A stretch of DNA of 64,000 bases from Phlebopus portentosus (lineage: Eukaryota > Basidiomycota > Agaricomycetes > Boletales > Boletinellaceae): contig JAYXKI010000002.1 in assembly GCA_037892935.1 (NCBI GenBank), positions 3,162,001-3,226,000 of the forward strand, given 5' to 3'. Positions 12,619 through 23,719 of this stretch are shown in pieces; the stretch's first letter is position 1; each line of letters begins with the position of its first letter. The notes beneath the pieces were generated by a model that saw only the letters and a list, made by a program, of their open reading frames with translations, did not search any database and was not told where the DNA came from. A program made the position numbers and the translations under genes.

Positions 12619-13526
12619 ATGGCGACGCTAGCAGGCAAGACAATTCTCATCATCGGTGGATCTTCTGGGATAGGTTATGGTGTTGCCAAAGCATCCCTGC
12701 TCTCTCGCGCTTCCAAGGTCATCATTGCCTCTTCGTCTAAAGCTAAGGTCGAGGCGGCTCTCGTGCGCTTGAAAGGCGACATAACAGTGGCAGGGTCGAC
12801 CGTAGAGGGAACTGCATCGGGAGAAGTGGTGGATGTAAAAGACTCAAAGAATGTGAAGGAACTGCTGGAACATGTTGGGGAGATCGACCACCTTGTGTTG
12901 ACAAGTGGCGATCCTGTACGGACTTTCTTCCCAGACATGGACCTTGACGCAAATAAAGGTCAGTATCTTATTATTTTGGGGCTTGAGATACTCACGGCAT
13001 CCCATATTTGTAGACATCTTTGATGTGCGCTTTTGGGGTGACTTCACTGCCGCTCAAGCCGCAAAGATTCGCCCGGGAGGTTCAATAACGCTCACAATCG
13101 GACAAATTCTCGTCAAGCCTAAGAAAGGCTGGTCTCTGACCTCAGGAGTTCTTGGTGCGGTTGACTCTCTCACCCGAGGGTTGGCGGTGGATCTTGCACC
13201 AATTCGCGTCAATGTTATAAGTCCAGGTCTTGTCAAGACTGAGGTACGTGCCATAGAAAGAGTTTCCTGGACAAGTATTAACCGACTTCTAGTTTTTGGA
13301 TGGGTTCCCTACAGAGATGAGAGGAGAATTAGAGAAACATGCCAATGCACTATTGGTTCAGCATATCGGACAGCCCGATGAACTCGCCGAAGCGTACCTC
13401 TTCTGTATGAAGTAAGAGCCACTTTTTGTATGCTTCGCTAATATCTTACTGAACTGAATTTCATCTAGATGCCAGTACATTACCGGCCAGCGAATCGAAG
13501 TCGACGGTGGCGGGAAATTTATTTAA
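12619..13526 (+). CDS. Atypical short-chain dehydrogenase (SDR), left copy
   Basis: Four exons (12619-12958, 13014-13243, 13293-13411, 13469-13526) give 248 residues, the usual SDR size. The N-terminal dinucleotide-binding motif GGSSGIGYG follows the first beta strand (KTILII). Later core segments are present: DHLVLTSGD at the NAG strand, RPGGSITLT, VDSLTRGLAVDL, RVNVISPG, and the C-terminal GQRIEVDGG. The catalytic Ser-Tyr-Lys set is not: the segment that should contain YxxxK reads KGWSLTSGVLGAVDSLTRG, with neither Tyr nor Lys at the expected sites. It probably binds NAD(P) but may not catalyse classical SDR chemistry, or does so with other residues. It is the paralogue of the SDR at 20.2 kb, with identical lengths for exons 1, 2 and 4. 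It faces the M43 pseudogene tail to tail, 219 bp apart. Confidence 0.9.
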
Positions 13527-13745
13527 GCAGACGATTGAAGAACCTGTATTAGTGCGGATACTTTTGCTATGACACAGGGGATAAATTCGGTGCATGGGAG
13601 CAAATTCTCGCAGTTCAGTAGCACCAGACCGCACCCTATCAGAAATCGTGAAACTTTATTTCATTCAACTTCACATGTATCCGTGAGACTTTGGGCGATG
13701 GTATCCATATTTACTATTGACTGGAAGAATATTTCAGCAATCGTT

Positions 13746-14879
13746 TTACAATCCTCGGTATGTAGCAACCTGGTCCCTCGGACGCGTGGTTTGGTCAGGA
13801 GTGAACTCTTCCATGCACGAATTATAAGCGTAATCCATGTAGTTGTCTACGGAAAGTGATCAGACAGCATGCTCGTCAGTCAAATATGAACCGTACGGAT
13901 AGGATCAACGCCAGGGGAGGAGCAAGCGTCGCGTCCCTCTGGACAACCCGAAGCGGGCTCAGCCTCTGCAGGCGTGTCACCGACCATATCGCCGAACCCG
14001 GTACAACCCTAGAAAAAATGATTAGGTATACCTCCCCGGAAGAGAAGAGGATCACCTACGCCCTGGAAGGTGTGGTATAGGCCAACCCAATGTCCAGTTT
14101 CGTGAGTAAGCACCTGAAGTAACAACGGTTGTCAGAAAGAATTGATTAGTTAGATTAACCAGGCTTTTACCTGTCCTCCATTGTAATTGGTCTGACTGCC
14201 TCCAGGCAAGGTCGTAAAGCGCATTACAACTCCACCATCATCTGGGTTGCTGCTGTAGGAACTCGGGAACGTCGCATATCCCAAGAGGCCTTGATCGGCC
14301 ACGCTGTTGAAGCCGACAGTGTAGACGTTCAAGATCCCCCTGGCGTAATGACTGCTTCATCGCTGTCTGTAACGAAGAGATGGGCCCGGCATTGTTGAAC
14401 CAATTGCTGTTCACGGTACGGGTGATCTTGGCGAGTGTGAAACTTACTCCCGTCTCACTGAAGTCGGAGTTGAGGACGGAGATTTGGTCAAGGATCTGGG
14501 ACTCTCTGTCATGGGTATGGATAAACGAGGACATAAGTTTCGATATAATCTGAGGACACTTACGGGATGTTTCCTCCAGCGACAGTATCGTCTTCGGAGA
14601 CGGCATGAAAATCAACTGAGACAGTTGCCGCACGCGCCGCAAGCTCACGCGTGCCGACACATTCTGCCATTTTCTCTGGAAATCAAGCTCCACTGCTTCA
14701 ACCTCTTCTTAAGAGATTGTTGTATCACAATTGAATCTATAGTATCACCAATAACGGGATCAATGCTTGCAAAAATAGGTACAGATGAGAATGCGTCGTA
14801 CGTTTGGACAGAGCTATTGGCAGTGAACGGGTTCGCGAAGGCGCTCAACGCGAGGAGTAAAACGAAGACCTCTGCACAT
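13746..14879 (-). pseudogene. M43 metalloprotease pseudogene
   Basis: The 3' half is well preserved. It reads [17 protein letters not shown] (intact zinc motif), then [30 protein letters not shown] and YRGL with stop at 13746-13748, spliced by the same introns as the intact copies. The 5' half is broken three ways. There is an in-frame TAA at 14709-14711 where relatives have an acidic residue (TTIS stop EEVEAVELDF). A frame shift follows that DF segment. An 8-nt deletion near 14337-14345 removes the Gly-Ala-Ala before DLNVYTVGF and shifts the frame. A hydrophobic remnant of the signal peptide (VFVLLLALSAFA) lies near 14830-14870 without an in-frame ATG. A rescue by splicing would need to bypass all three, so I call it a pseudogene. 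Confidence 0.85.
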
Positions 14880-16236
14880 GGTGCTAAAGATGACTTGGCG
14901 ACTCGACAGGTTCAAATGTCGCTGGTGAAGGTGCTACGACTTCACCCCTGTAAGGCGACATGCGGTGTACGAATTTATACCAGGCCATGGGCGCGGACAG
15001 CAACCGAATGTCCCGTTCTTGGCGATTCACGGTCCACACTGTGCCACAAAAGCCTGGATGGCTAGATGGTTTGCTTTCATTCAGAGCCGATACAAGACTT
15101 CAGGCCATGTGTTTGTCGGAGAAGAAAGAGACGCCTATCTGCCAACCGACGGCATGCTTTTCAGTCTGTCTTTGTCGGTGATTAGCCAAAAACAGTATGC
15201 AAAGAGAGAAAGAAGCCGTTCCGTAGAAACATCAAGGCGAGAAGAAGCTAAGGACTCAGCAGAGATCGAATAACAGTTTCTCATCACCTGAGCGCTTGTG
15301 AACAAAACGCTATAGAACTGGCGCATCAACATGTTGATATTATTCGTAGTATCTACGATGAGCAGGCATATGGTCTTCCTGCCTCATCATACTATTATGA
15401 TAGCTTCCAAGCCTTCATTTCGCGTGGACGGAAACCGGAAGAAGTCTAAAGAGGACACGATAGCGACGATGGAAGCAGCGAGGCTGCAGGCGATTAGGCG
15501 GAACCGCCATATGTTTTGCGGACTTGGCAAAGCGTACTGCACAATTGTACGCATGCCTTTTTTAGGAAAGATCAATCTTACTCTTAGAAGGTGTTCATAA
15601 GCTGGGTTTTTATATTCAGATGTACTTGGAGAAGCAGTAGGAAGGGGAGAAGCACCCGAAGGCGCTTCTGTACAATAGCCTGGCATAGATACCGTCTGAT
15701 GGGCGACCGAATATCCAACGCCCAAGTCAGTCCAACTGAACCAGACAGAGACGGAGTTGCAGGGAATTCAGTAGACAGGCTTTCACATCAGAAGAAGCTT
15801 TCTGGAAAAGACAAAGTAGAAGTAGTTCGTATGTGGCCCTGTAAACATAACGCCAGTCGGCGAGTCTAGGATCGCGCTCTGCGGCATAGCTATTTCCGAT
15901 GTTTCGACGACACGTATGCTTTGGAGAAGCTGGAAATCAGCCAGGCCAATGCGCATGACAAGAGCAAACCTTTGCTCGCGTGGCGCTGTAGTGCGTCCGT
16001 ACAGTTTCAGAGTAGTCGCCAAGGCGGCTGAGGAACAGAACAGAACAAACAGTCGAGGTCTGAAAAAAATCGCCATGGCTGTTCCGAGGTAACGTGATTT
16101 ACGCTTCTTGAACCCCACCTCCGATGCCGTTTCAACCCGACCCGCCATGTCCAACACGAAAAATAGAATAACAATATTAACAGATTATAAAGTGGTTTGA
16201 TATTAGTGTTAGTGCCGCCACAATCATCACCTCGTA
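14880..16236. other. Intergenic; unresolved minus-strand frames
   Basis: Two minus-strand open frames (15783-16157 and 15387-15725) could be fragments of a gene. The first contains MAIFFRPRLFVLFCSSAALA, which resembles a secretion signal. I found no convincing splice joining them and recognise no family, so no gene is called. Confidence 0.35.
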
Positions 16237-17564
16237 ATGTCGCACACAGGAAGCGCAATGCTGAGTAGAGCTCAATCTTCCGTTGCTGTCGCTGGGGCAA
16301 CAGGCCGTCTTGGTGCGTGAACGTTTGCTTTGAAGTTCAGCAATCCACTTAGCATTATCTACGTTATATCCAGGCTGCGTAATTACAGAGAAGCTTCTTA
16401 CGACTTTCAAGCCGTTCTTTTCGCGCGTCGTTGCCATCACACGGGATGCATCTTCCCCAAAAGCGAAAGCGCTTGCATCTTTAGGCGCTGAACTTCACGA
16501 GGTTCATCTCGATGATCCAGCTTTGGGTGAAGTGAAAGCTGCTCTTAGAAGCTCGATGAATGAAATAGATGTAGTTGTAAACGCATTGGGCATGACAAGT
16601 GCTCAAGTCAAGGATGTCGTAGCAGAAACGGCGATCGAAGCTGGTGCGAAGGTGTATTTTCCAAGTGAATTTGGCGTGTGCGTCTTCTTCCTCGCTATGT
16701 CTAATTGCATTTGGTGATGACGAAATATACCGCACTTTTGTTCCTCAGCGATCATCGACTGAATGATTTTCCTGGCTTTGACCATGAAGAATGGGAAAAG
16801 AAGCGGAGGCACATCGCGTATGCAAATGAGCTTGCTGTAAAAAAAGGAGGTGACGTGAAAGTCATCGCAGTATACACTGGCCTGTTTCTGGAAGATTCGC
16901 TAAATGTGAGTCGCCATTCAACTTCATACGCGTCCTCTCACTGAACTTCCTGGATTCTCATAGCCGCTATGTAAGCCTTGTTTGAAGATTGTTTCTGCAA
17001 TTACTCAAGAACAGTATATCTACTAGTCGGATTTGACATTTCCGCGAGGAAAATCACAATTCTTGGTCCCACATCGTCTAAAATCACTTTTACTAGCAGA
17101 CGGGATATCGCACGGTCTGTTGCGCAACTTGCCATCCTTGCCATGGTCTCTCCCGCGTCCCTTCAAGACAATGTACCGTCTCACGTACGGATTGCCGGTT
17201 GCACCCGAAGCGTTGAAGAGATAACTCAAGCTCTCAACAAAAGTTTGAAACAAGGAAAGAAGCCGCCAGAAACTGGAGAAGGCATGAGGGTTGCGCTGGT
17301 GCAGGAGGATATAAGTGAAGCAATAAAGAACCTCAAAGAAGTCTATGAAGCTGGTAATGTCGGTTCACCAGCTAGTTACATTCGGTTCGGCTTTCTTGCT
17401 ATTTCCTGGATGAATGAGTCCTGATTGTCTCGGATTACAGCGTATTGATGGGTGGGGGCAAGCTGGACTTCTCACAAGACAACTCGAACCAACTCGTCAA
17501 TCCTAACGAAAGGCTGTGGAAGTGGAATACGATAGAGGAAACTGTAAGGCATATCTTGGCATAA
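16237..17564 (+). CDS. NmrA-like / isoflavone-reductase-like NAD(P) protein
   Basis: Six exons (16237-16312, 16374-16677, 16749-16905, 16964-16970, 17027-17384, 17441-17564) give 341 residues, the normal size for this atypical-SDR group. The N-terminus has the family motif VAVAGATGRLG (GxxGxxG). It is followed by VVAITRDASS at the cofactor-specificity strand, VVNALG, KVYFPSEFGVDH, and DITSRRDIARSVAQL-like sequence (here KITFTSRRDIARSVA). Enzymes of this family reduce small aromatic or isoprenoid-like substrates with NADPH, while NmrA itself is a redox-sensing regulator; the sequence does not decide which. Exon 4 is only 7 nt (CCGCTAT), yet it is needed to read PLFGFDISARKIT across the gap. 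The gene sits exactly between the two inverted SDR-M43 pairs. Confidence 0.88.
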
Positions 17565-18640
17565 TTGAACCTCGTGTGCACGTCCATTCCGACGCGTGAG
17601 CCCTCGAAAAGGAGACGAGGTGCCGGTAAGTTCTTTTCGTACATATATCAAAAGCTTCGGTCGTAGTCTCAGCGATCCTAAACAGGTGCTATCATCCTGA
17701 TTCCCTTTGAGTACACGTTGAAACCGTTTATCCCACCCCCGAGCCCGAAGCATAGAGCATGTTCGATGAGATTGAAATTAGAAGCAGCCCGTTCGCAGTT
17801 TATTTCCTTTCGCTTGTACTTGACGAGGCGAGAAGACGTCGGTTATCGGTATTCATTAGATCTGTTCACAGTACCGTTCGCCGCATGGTTACTTACATCG
17901 TCTTGTAAGAATTGACCCGAAAAATCTCACCGCAGATAGCACGCAGATTTTTTTTCTGTATGTTCTGCGTGATTGTCGGTCTTATCACTGCAAGATTATC
18001 AGCATTCATTGTCATACATATTGTCAACTGCTCATCACACGACTCTGTTAATCCTTTTGAATCGACCTCTCCCGAAGTCCGCGCGAATGTTTTGCTCAGA
18101 AGTGGTTTGCCAAGATGAGACACATATGATGAAGGGTTGAGCATCACGTTGTGCGGTTGCTTTCGCCTCTCGTTATCTCTATGAACATATCCTTTACTCA
18201 GTAACGCTCATTCTGTCGTTATTGACCATACGAAAGGGAAAACATAGCAAGGCTCGCTTGATCCATACCATATGCATCCGCACTGCAAATTATCGACGAT
18301 CGCGCCGGGCGTGGGATTTACCGTTTCTTATCCCGACCGGAAAGGAAAGGAAGACCGTGTTTTGTTTGTTTCCTTTACTAGGCTTTAGTCCCGTCGTCAT
18401 GTATCTTTACGACCTTCCATCGACTGTTTCCGCATCCCTTTCTTATTTCCGGTGCCGGTTCGCATATTCAAATTATCTGATGCCTGCTAATAAATGTGCT
18501 GGCCCTCCGAAAAGACACGTCTTTCTGCTGTGCAGCTCTGCTCATTACCAGCACTAGTATTTTACGGCTCAGTTGATACCACATGGGCTTCAATCTTCTA
18601 GCGCAAGCTGTATATCACTGGCTTGCCGATTGTTTCCTGG
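17565..18640. other. Intergenic, no supported gene
   Basis: Short frames only, including 111 codons at 18222-18557 without recognisable content. Confidence 0.45.
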
Positions 18641-18646
18641 TATAAG
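18641..18646 (+). promoter_or_regulatory. TATA-like element of the 18.7 kb M43 gene
   Basis: TATAAG lies 91-96 nt before the start codon, matching the spacing of TATATAAG in the 9.5 kb paralogue. Confidence 0.45.
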
Positions 18647-18736
18647 AATCGAAGATGAACTTTGTGTCTCTGTCATACCCTTTCGCGCTTAGCCTTCTAA
18701 ATCTTGCGCCTCTGTTGGATAGCTCGAGACCTCACT

Positions 18737-19947
18737 ATGATGCTGTCTGGCCGTCTCTTGATAAGCCTTGCGCTTGCTACCAATGCACTTGCAACAGTGC
18801 TTTCTCCCCGCGATGTCACACAAAGGTAACTAGTTACCTCCTATCTTTTCTCTCCCCGCGATGTCACACAAAGGTAACTAGTTACCTCCTATCTTTTCTA
18901 TTAACTAGCGACTCACTTTCATGTCAGGACTTGCGGTACAACCATCTCCGATGAGGAAATCCTAGCTGCGGAACAAGATTTTCAGTCCAAGGTTGCCCAG
19001 CTTGATGCTGCCCGTCCACTTGCGGCAGCGGCAGCTGCGACAATCTTGGTTTACTTTCATGTCATCTCAGAGGACTCAACCGAAGCTGGCGGAAACGTTC
19101 CGTGAGTATTTTCTCCCTTGCAAACCAGTCGTTTGGCCATCCGCTTACTGCATTTTCACAGAGACTCTCAGATCCAGGAACAGATTGATGTCCTCAACGC
19201 AGATTACGTCGACTCAGAACTGAGTTTCACGCTCGCGGCAACTACGCGTACAGTAAACAGCGATTGGTTCAACAACGCTGGACCCGATTCATCCCAGCAG
19301 GATGAGATGAAAGAAACTCTTCGAGAAGGCGGCGCAGCAGATTTGAACGTCTATACTGTTGGCTTCACCAGCGGCAGCGGCGCAGGCTTGCTCGGATATG
19401 CGACCTTCCCGAGCAGCTACGATAGCTACCCCACTGACGATGGTGTCGTCATTCTTTTCTCGAGCTTGCCGGGAGGCAGCACTACGAACTACAATGAGGG
19501 TCGCGTGAATAATATTTCCTCTCTTATAATTCAGGGGTTTTGTCACTGACTGAATTGGCATGTTAGACGCTGACGCACGAAGCCGGACATTGGGTAGGCC
19601 TTTATCACACCTTCCAGGGGGTGCGTATATTCTCTTCTTGGCTTTCTAACTCGTGGATCTCAACGAATGGCAGGGTTGCTCTGGAGTCGGCGACCAAGTT
19701 GACGATACACCTGCTGAAGCCTCGCCTGCTCAAGGCTGCCCAACTGGCCGAGATACTTGCTCCTCTGCTGGTACCGACCCTATCCGTAAGTCTCTGATGA
19801 CCCAATTGTATTGCAGAAGCTGATAATCTCTCATCGACCTTTCCAGACAATTACATGGACTATTCGTATGACTCGTGCCTAAATGAATTCACCGCGGGTC
19901 AGGTCACCCGCCTGACAGACCAGATTGCAACTTACCGTGGTCTGTAA
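18737..19947 (+). CDS. Secreted M43 (pappalysin-like) zinc metalloprotease
   Basis: Six exons (18737-18825, 18928-19101, 19162-19504, 19567-19620, 19674-19785, 19847-19947) give 290 residues. The start is an ATGATG; the second Met at 18740 is equally possible. A signal peptide ([18 protein letters not shown]) precedes RDVTQRTCGT. The zinc site is [11 protein letters not shown], followed by [24 protein letters not shown] and [10 protein letters not shown] (Met-turn), and it ends YRGL. Intron positions match the 9.5 kb gene exactly, and exon 4 is again 54 nt. The end of exon 1 and the first donor site are duplicated as a 48-bp tandem repeat; the first donor must be used because the intervening copy brings an in-frame TAA. 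It converges with the SDR at 20.2 kb, 274 bp apart. Confidence 0.92.
18803..18898 (+). repeat. Perfect 48-bp tandem duplication across a 5' splice site
   Basis: 18803-18850 and 18851-18898 are identical. Each unit contains the last 23 nt of exon 1 of the M43 gene (TCTCCCCGCGATGTCACAC...), the donor GTAACT and the first 25 nt of the intron. The intron therefore carries a second, decoy copy of the exon end and donor. Confidence 0.93.
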
Positions 19948-20221
19948 TGTCGAAGCGTGATGCATGAGATAACAACAAAAGTCATGTATTTATCATTCAG
20001 GGGTACAACAAATCGAAATTATACCCCCAAATAAATAAATGTGGACTGAGCGAAGAATCATCTTGAGAAGCATCATACTTATCCTCTGCGCCGGATTGTA
20101 ACTGAAAATCTTGCCATTGTATTGGTCAAAAAGAGAAATCAGACATTTCACAAATTGTTGTAATGGTACACAGTCCCTCATCATGTTCATAGACCGATCT
20201 TGATATCATATCGCTTCGCCT

Positions 20222-21156
20222 TCAAACATATTTGGCACCGCCATCGACTTCGATGCGCTGGCCGGTGATATACTGGCACCTTTATAGTGAAAACATTCAG
20301 TAATGCTTTCAGGATGAGCGTAGTCAGGTTATGGACTTACTTCATACAGAAGAGGTATGCTTCAGCGATCTCGTCTGGCTCTGCAACGTGCTGGACCAAC
20401 AAAGTCTTTGCGCTATCCTCGAAAATTTTGTTCCTCACTTCGGGAGGCATCGGATCCCACAACTGAACATCAACAATTAGACGAGACAGCCAAGAATGAT
20501 GAAACTATCGAAAAAAAGAAAATATGAACCTCGGTCTTGACGGCACCAGGACTAATGACATTCACGCGAATAGGCGCCAAGTCGACAGCAAGACCGCGCG
20601 TGAGTGAATCAACGGCGCCCATGAGACCCGCTGCAAGGGACCAGCCTTTGCGTGGCTTGACGACTACCGAACCGACAGTAAGCGTGATTGAACCACCAGG
20701 ACGGATCTTTGCGACCTGAGCGGCGGTGAAGGCACCCCAGAAGCGCACATCAAAGAAGTCTGTGTGGGGTGATGTTACTACATACTTTCAAGTAGAAGCT
20801 AGATAGAAAAATTTGCCTTTGTTCGCGTCGAGATCTATGTTGGGAAAGCCAAGCCTCAAACCATCACCACTTGTCCACACAAGGTGGTCCACTTCGCCTA
20901 CGCGTTCGAGTAAAGCCTTGACGCTCGCTGAGTCCCTTGCGTCTACTACCTCGCCAGAGAGGTTTCCTTCGACAGTTTGTCCAGACGCTGCTATATCGTT
21001 CTTTATTCTTACCAGGGCTGATTCGATCTTAGCTTGGGACGAAGAGCCAATGGTGACCTTTGCGGCGCGCGATAGAAGAGAGGCTTTGGCAACGCCATAA
21101 CCTATACCTGACGATCCGCCGACAACAAGCACAGTCTTCCCCGATAGTGATGCCAT
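20222..21156 (-). CDS. Atypical short-chain dehydrogenase (SDR), right copy
   Basis: Four exons (21156-20817, 20759-20530, 20462-20341, 20279-20222) give 249 residues. MASLSGKTVLVVGGSSGIGYG opens the Rossmann fold, and EVDHLVWTSGD, RPGGSITLT, VDSLTRGLAVDL, RVNVISPG and GQRIEVDGG follow. As in the 12.6 kb copy, the YxxxK catalytic pair is missing (the segment reads KGWSLAAGLMGAVDSL). Exons 1, 2 and 4 are the same length as in that copy. The first intron begins GC, not GT (AAAG|GCAAAT ... CACAG), while the paralogue has GT at the same place. The gene is divergent from the M17 aminopeptidase (335 bp shared upstream region) and convergent with the M43 gene. Confidence 0.9.
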
Positions 21157-21491
21157 AGTATTCACCGAGACTAGTGCAGGATGGTATCCGTACCAAGGGG
21201 TTAGTGTGAAGGTGCGTTTGGATGCAGACCGCAGTGCCCATTTAGTCTGAAAGTCGAGGAAAGCTTAGCAAGCATAGCAGATATAAATACACGGTGCGAA
21301 TGAAAGAAGGAGATTGTAAGTCTTTCTGGGAATACAAATGCCCGATCAGAGGTCACGAAGGAAGGCGGCGGGAAGAAACTCCGAGTAACAGTCACAAATG
21401 TGACGAGACGTGTACTTCATCATGTCACGGTAACGTGTATACTTTGGACTTGGTGAAGCTTATAAGTTTCTTTTTTCTCTCACGGATCCTC
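21157..21491. promoter_or_regulatory. Shared upstream region of SDR and aminopeptidase
   Basis: 335 bp between divergent start codons. It contains TATAAATA on the plus strand at about 21283-21290, readable as a TATA element for either direction. No other site is identifiable by eye. Confidence 0.4.
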
Positions 21492-23719
21492 ATGCTCAGA
21501 GGCGCCTCTCGTCTGCAACTCCTCAGCAGGCGCACAACGCGCTGCTCCATATCTAGACTCATGTCAAGCTCTTCACCTCCGGATGCTTTTGTTTATCTGG
21601 TCCAGCCAGGTGATGTTCAATCTGACACGGAGGCGCAAAGACTATGGTCAACTGCAAGAACATCAAATTCCAGCAAGGCCCTCGACACACGTGTCGTCTT
21701 CGAGGATAATGCGGTAAAGAGTCTCGTTAGTCTTGGAGATTCTGCATCATGGGCAAAGAAAACCGCCAATGCACGCCGAGAAACCATTCGCAAGGCGTCT
21801 GGTACCGGAATTGGGAAAGTTCGTGACCTAGCTTCAAGCGCCGGATTGAAGAATGTTCAAGTGCACGCGAGAGGAGAAGCTGCTGATACGCATGCTGCTG
21901 CAGTTGGTGCTAAACTTGGGTTACACTCCTTTACGCTGAAGACGGGAAAGGATGCTAATCCCGGTAGAGGTCGGTCCTTTTTCTTTTTCCGTACTTAATG
22001 TTCTCATCTAATATCTAATCAAGACATAGAAATTTGGCCCTCTAGTGGTCTCGACGAGGATGCCTGGACACTAGGAAATATCTACGCTGAGGCACAGATC
22101 CTAGCAAGAGAGGTGCATTTGCGTGTTTCTGAGATTATTCAAATTTCAACAGCGTTCTAACATCACTTGTAATGTCAGCTCATGGAGTTACCTGGAAATA
22201 TGATGACTCCATCGGTATTTCTACGAATCCTCTTCTGTCAGCCAGCACACGAACTTATTACACAATCGTTCAGTTATTCAGTGAACGGATACAGAAGGAG
22301 GCGGACGGTCTTCAAGGAGTACAGGTAATCGTCCGTGATCAAGGTATGGTCTGCTGTGCGTTCCTTTGGCTTTCATTCATCACTGTCGCTCCTTTCAGCT
22401 TGGATAAAAGAAAAAGGGATGGTAGGTGCAAGACGCTGATCTCGCTCCATATCTCATTCACCCTCTAGGCAGCGTTCATTCCTCAGCGTCGCGAAGGGTT
22501 CAGCGGAGCCTCCTAAATTGGTTGAAATGTATGGGATATCTCCGTCTTTCCTTCTGTTCCTTTTGTAATGCCTCAATTAGCCATTACAAGGGCGCTGCAG
22601 ACCCTCGAGCTCAGCCTCTTGCGTTTGTTGGAAAAGGAATCACCTTCGACAGTGGAGGAATATCTTTAAAGCCGAGTGCGGTACGTCTCAAGCATTGCAT
22701 CTTGCGAGTGGTCATTATTAATCCACTCTTACACCAGAATATGAAGCTAATGCGGGGTGACATGGGTGGTGCAGCCACAGTCTGCTCCGCTGCACTAGCT
22801 CTCGCACGATTGCAAGTCCCAATCAACTTGGTCGTTGTTGCTCCATTGTGTGAAAACCTACCTGGACCAACTGCGAATAAGCCTGGTGATATGTTAGTCA
22901 TTCGTTTCCTACTGTCCTCATTGATTGTATCAATTCAATGGATCCTAATAGTGTCTATGCGATGAACGGAAAGTCTATTGAAATCGACAACACGGATGCC
23001 GAAGGCAGATTGATTCTCGCCGGTAAGTCAGTTGATCCCTCATTTTGTCCTGCAATCTGATAACTTTGGTCCAGATGCGCTTTACTATGCCTCAACGTCG
23101 TTTAATGCACATACGCTTGTCGATGTCGCTACTCTTACTGGGTTTGTTGACTTGTGCTTCCTGTTATCATCTTACTTAACCAAATACTACAGGGCGATGG
23201 AAACCGCTGTTGGAAATGTCTACTCTGGCGTCTTTTCCGTAAGTTCCAACTTTCTAGTTCTATCAAAGATTTATCTTAGGTCGTGCCTTGCTGCTTCGTA
23301 TAGACCTCTGACAGCCTTTGGGAGGAACTCCACGCCGCTGGAGAGTATGAGTTTGACCGGTTCTGGAGGATGCCTCTCGACTCTGCGTACGGACCTCAGA
23401 TAAATGGATCCAATGCAGATCTGTGCAATACGGGTGGAAAGCCTGGCGGATGCTGCACCGCAGCGCTGTTCCTTCGGTCGTTCGTTGACGGGATTGGAAA
23501 TGAAGAAGACGGGGAGGGTGAAGCCAGGTTACGATGGGCTCATATTGATATTGCTGGAAGTATGGAGGCCGTGAGGAATGAACCTTATCAGTACAAAGGC
23601 ATGACTGGGCGCCCGACGAGGTGAGTAACTATTATCTTCTCGTACCGTGATGAGCTGACGGGCGGTTGATGCATTTTAGGGCTTTGATCGAGTTTGCTAC
23701 TCGTTTGGCGCAAAGATGA
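21492..23719 (+). CDS. M17 leucine (cytosol) aminopeptidase
   Basis: Thirteen exons join in frame to 515 residues, the usual M17 length: 21492-21969, 22024-22112, 22179-22214, 22274-22343, 22399-22421, 22473-22528, 22581-22680, 22738-22892, 22952-23022, 23075-23141, 23193-23238, 23304-23620, 23680-23719. The catalytic C-terminal domain has [17 protein letters not shown] (metal-binding Lys and Asp), MRGDMGGAA, the family signature NTDAEGRL (Asp, Glu and catalytic Arg) and [10 protein letters not shown]. The enzyme removes N-terminal residues from peptides using two metal ions, normally as a hexamer. The first about 24 residues ([19 protein letters not shown]) are basic and hydroxylated, as in a mitochondrial presequence, and a second Met ([10 protein letters not shown]) could start a cytosolic form. 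One acceptor (AGGCAG at 22472) was chosen to keep frame. Confidence 0.93.

Noticed and set aside
13746..14879. Treating the 13.7 kb M43 copy as a functional gene with extra introns
   Set aside because: It needs to avoid an in-frame stop, a frameshift and an 8-nt deletion at positions where both intact paralogues have continuous exon.
15387..16157. Two minus-strand frames, one with a signal-like N-terminus
   Set aside because: They could not be joined by sensible splice sites, and no domain was recognised. Kept only as a remark for the gap.
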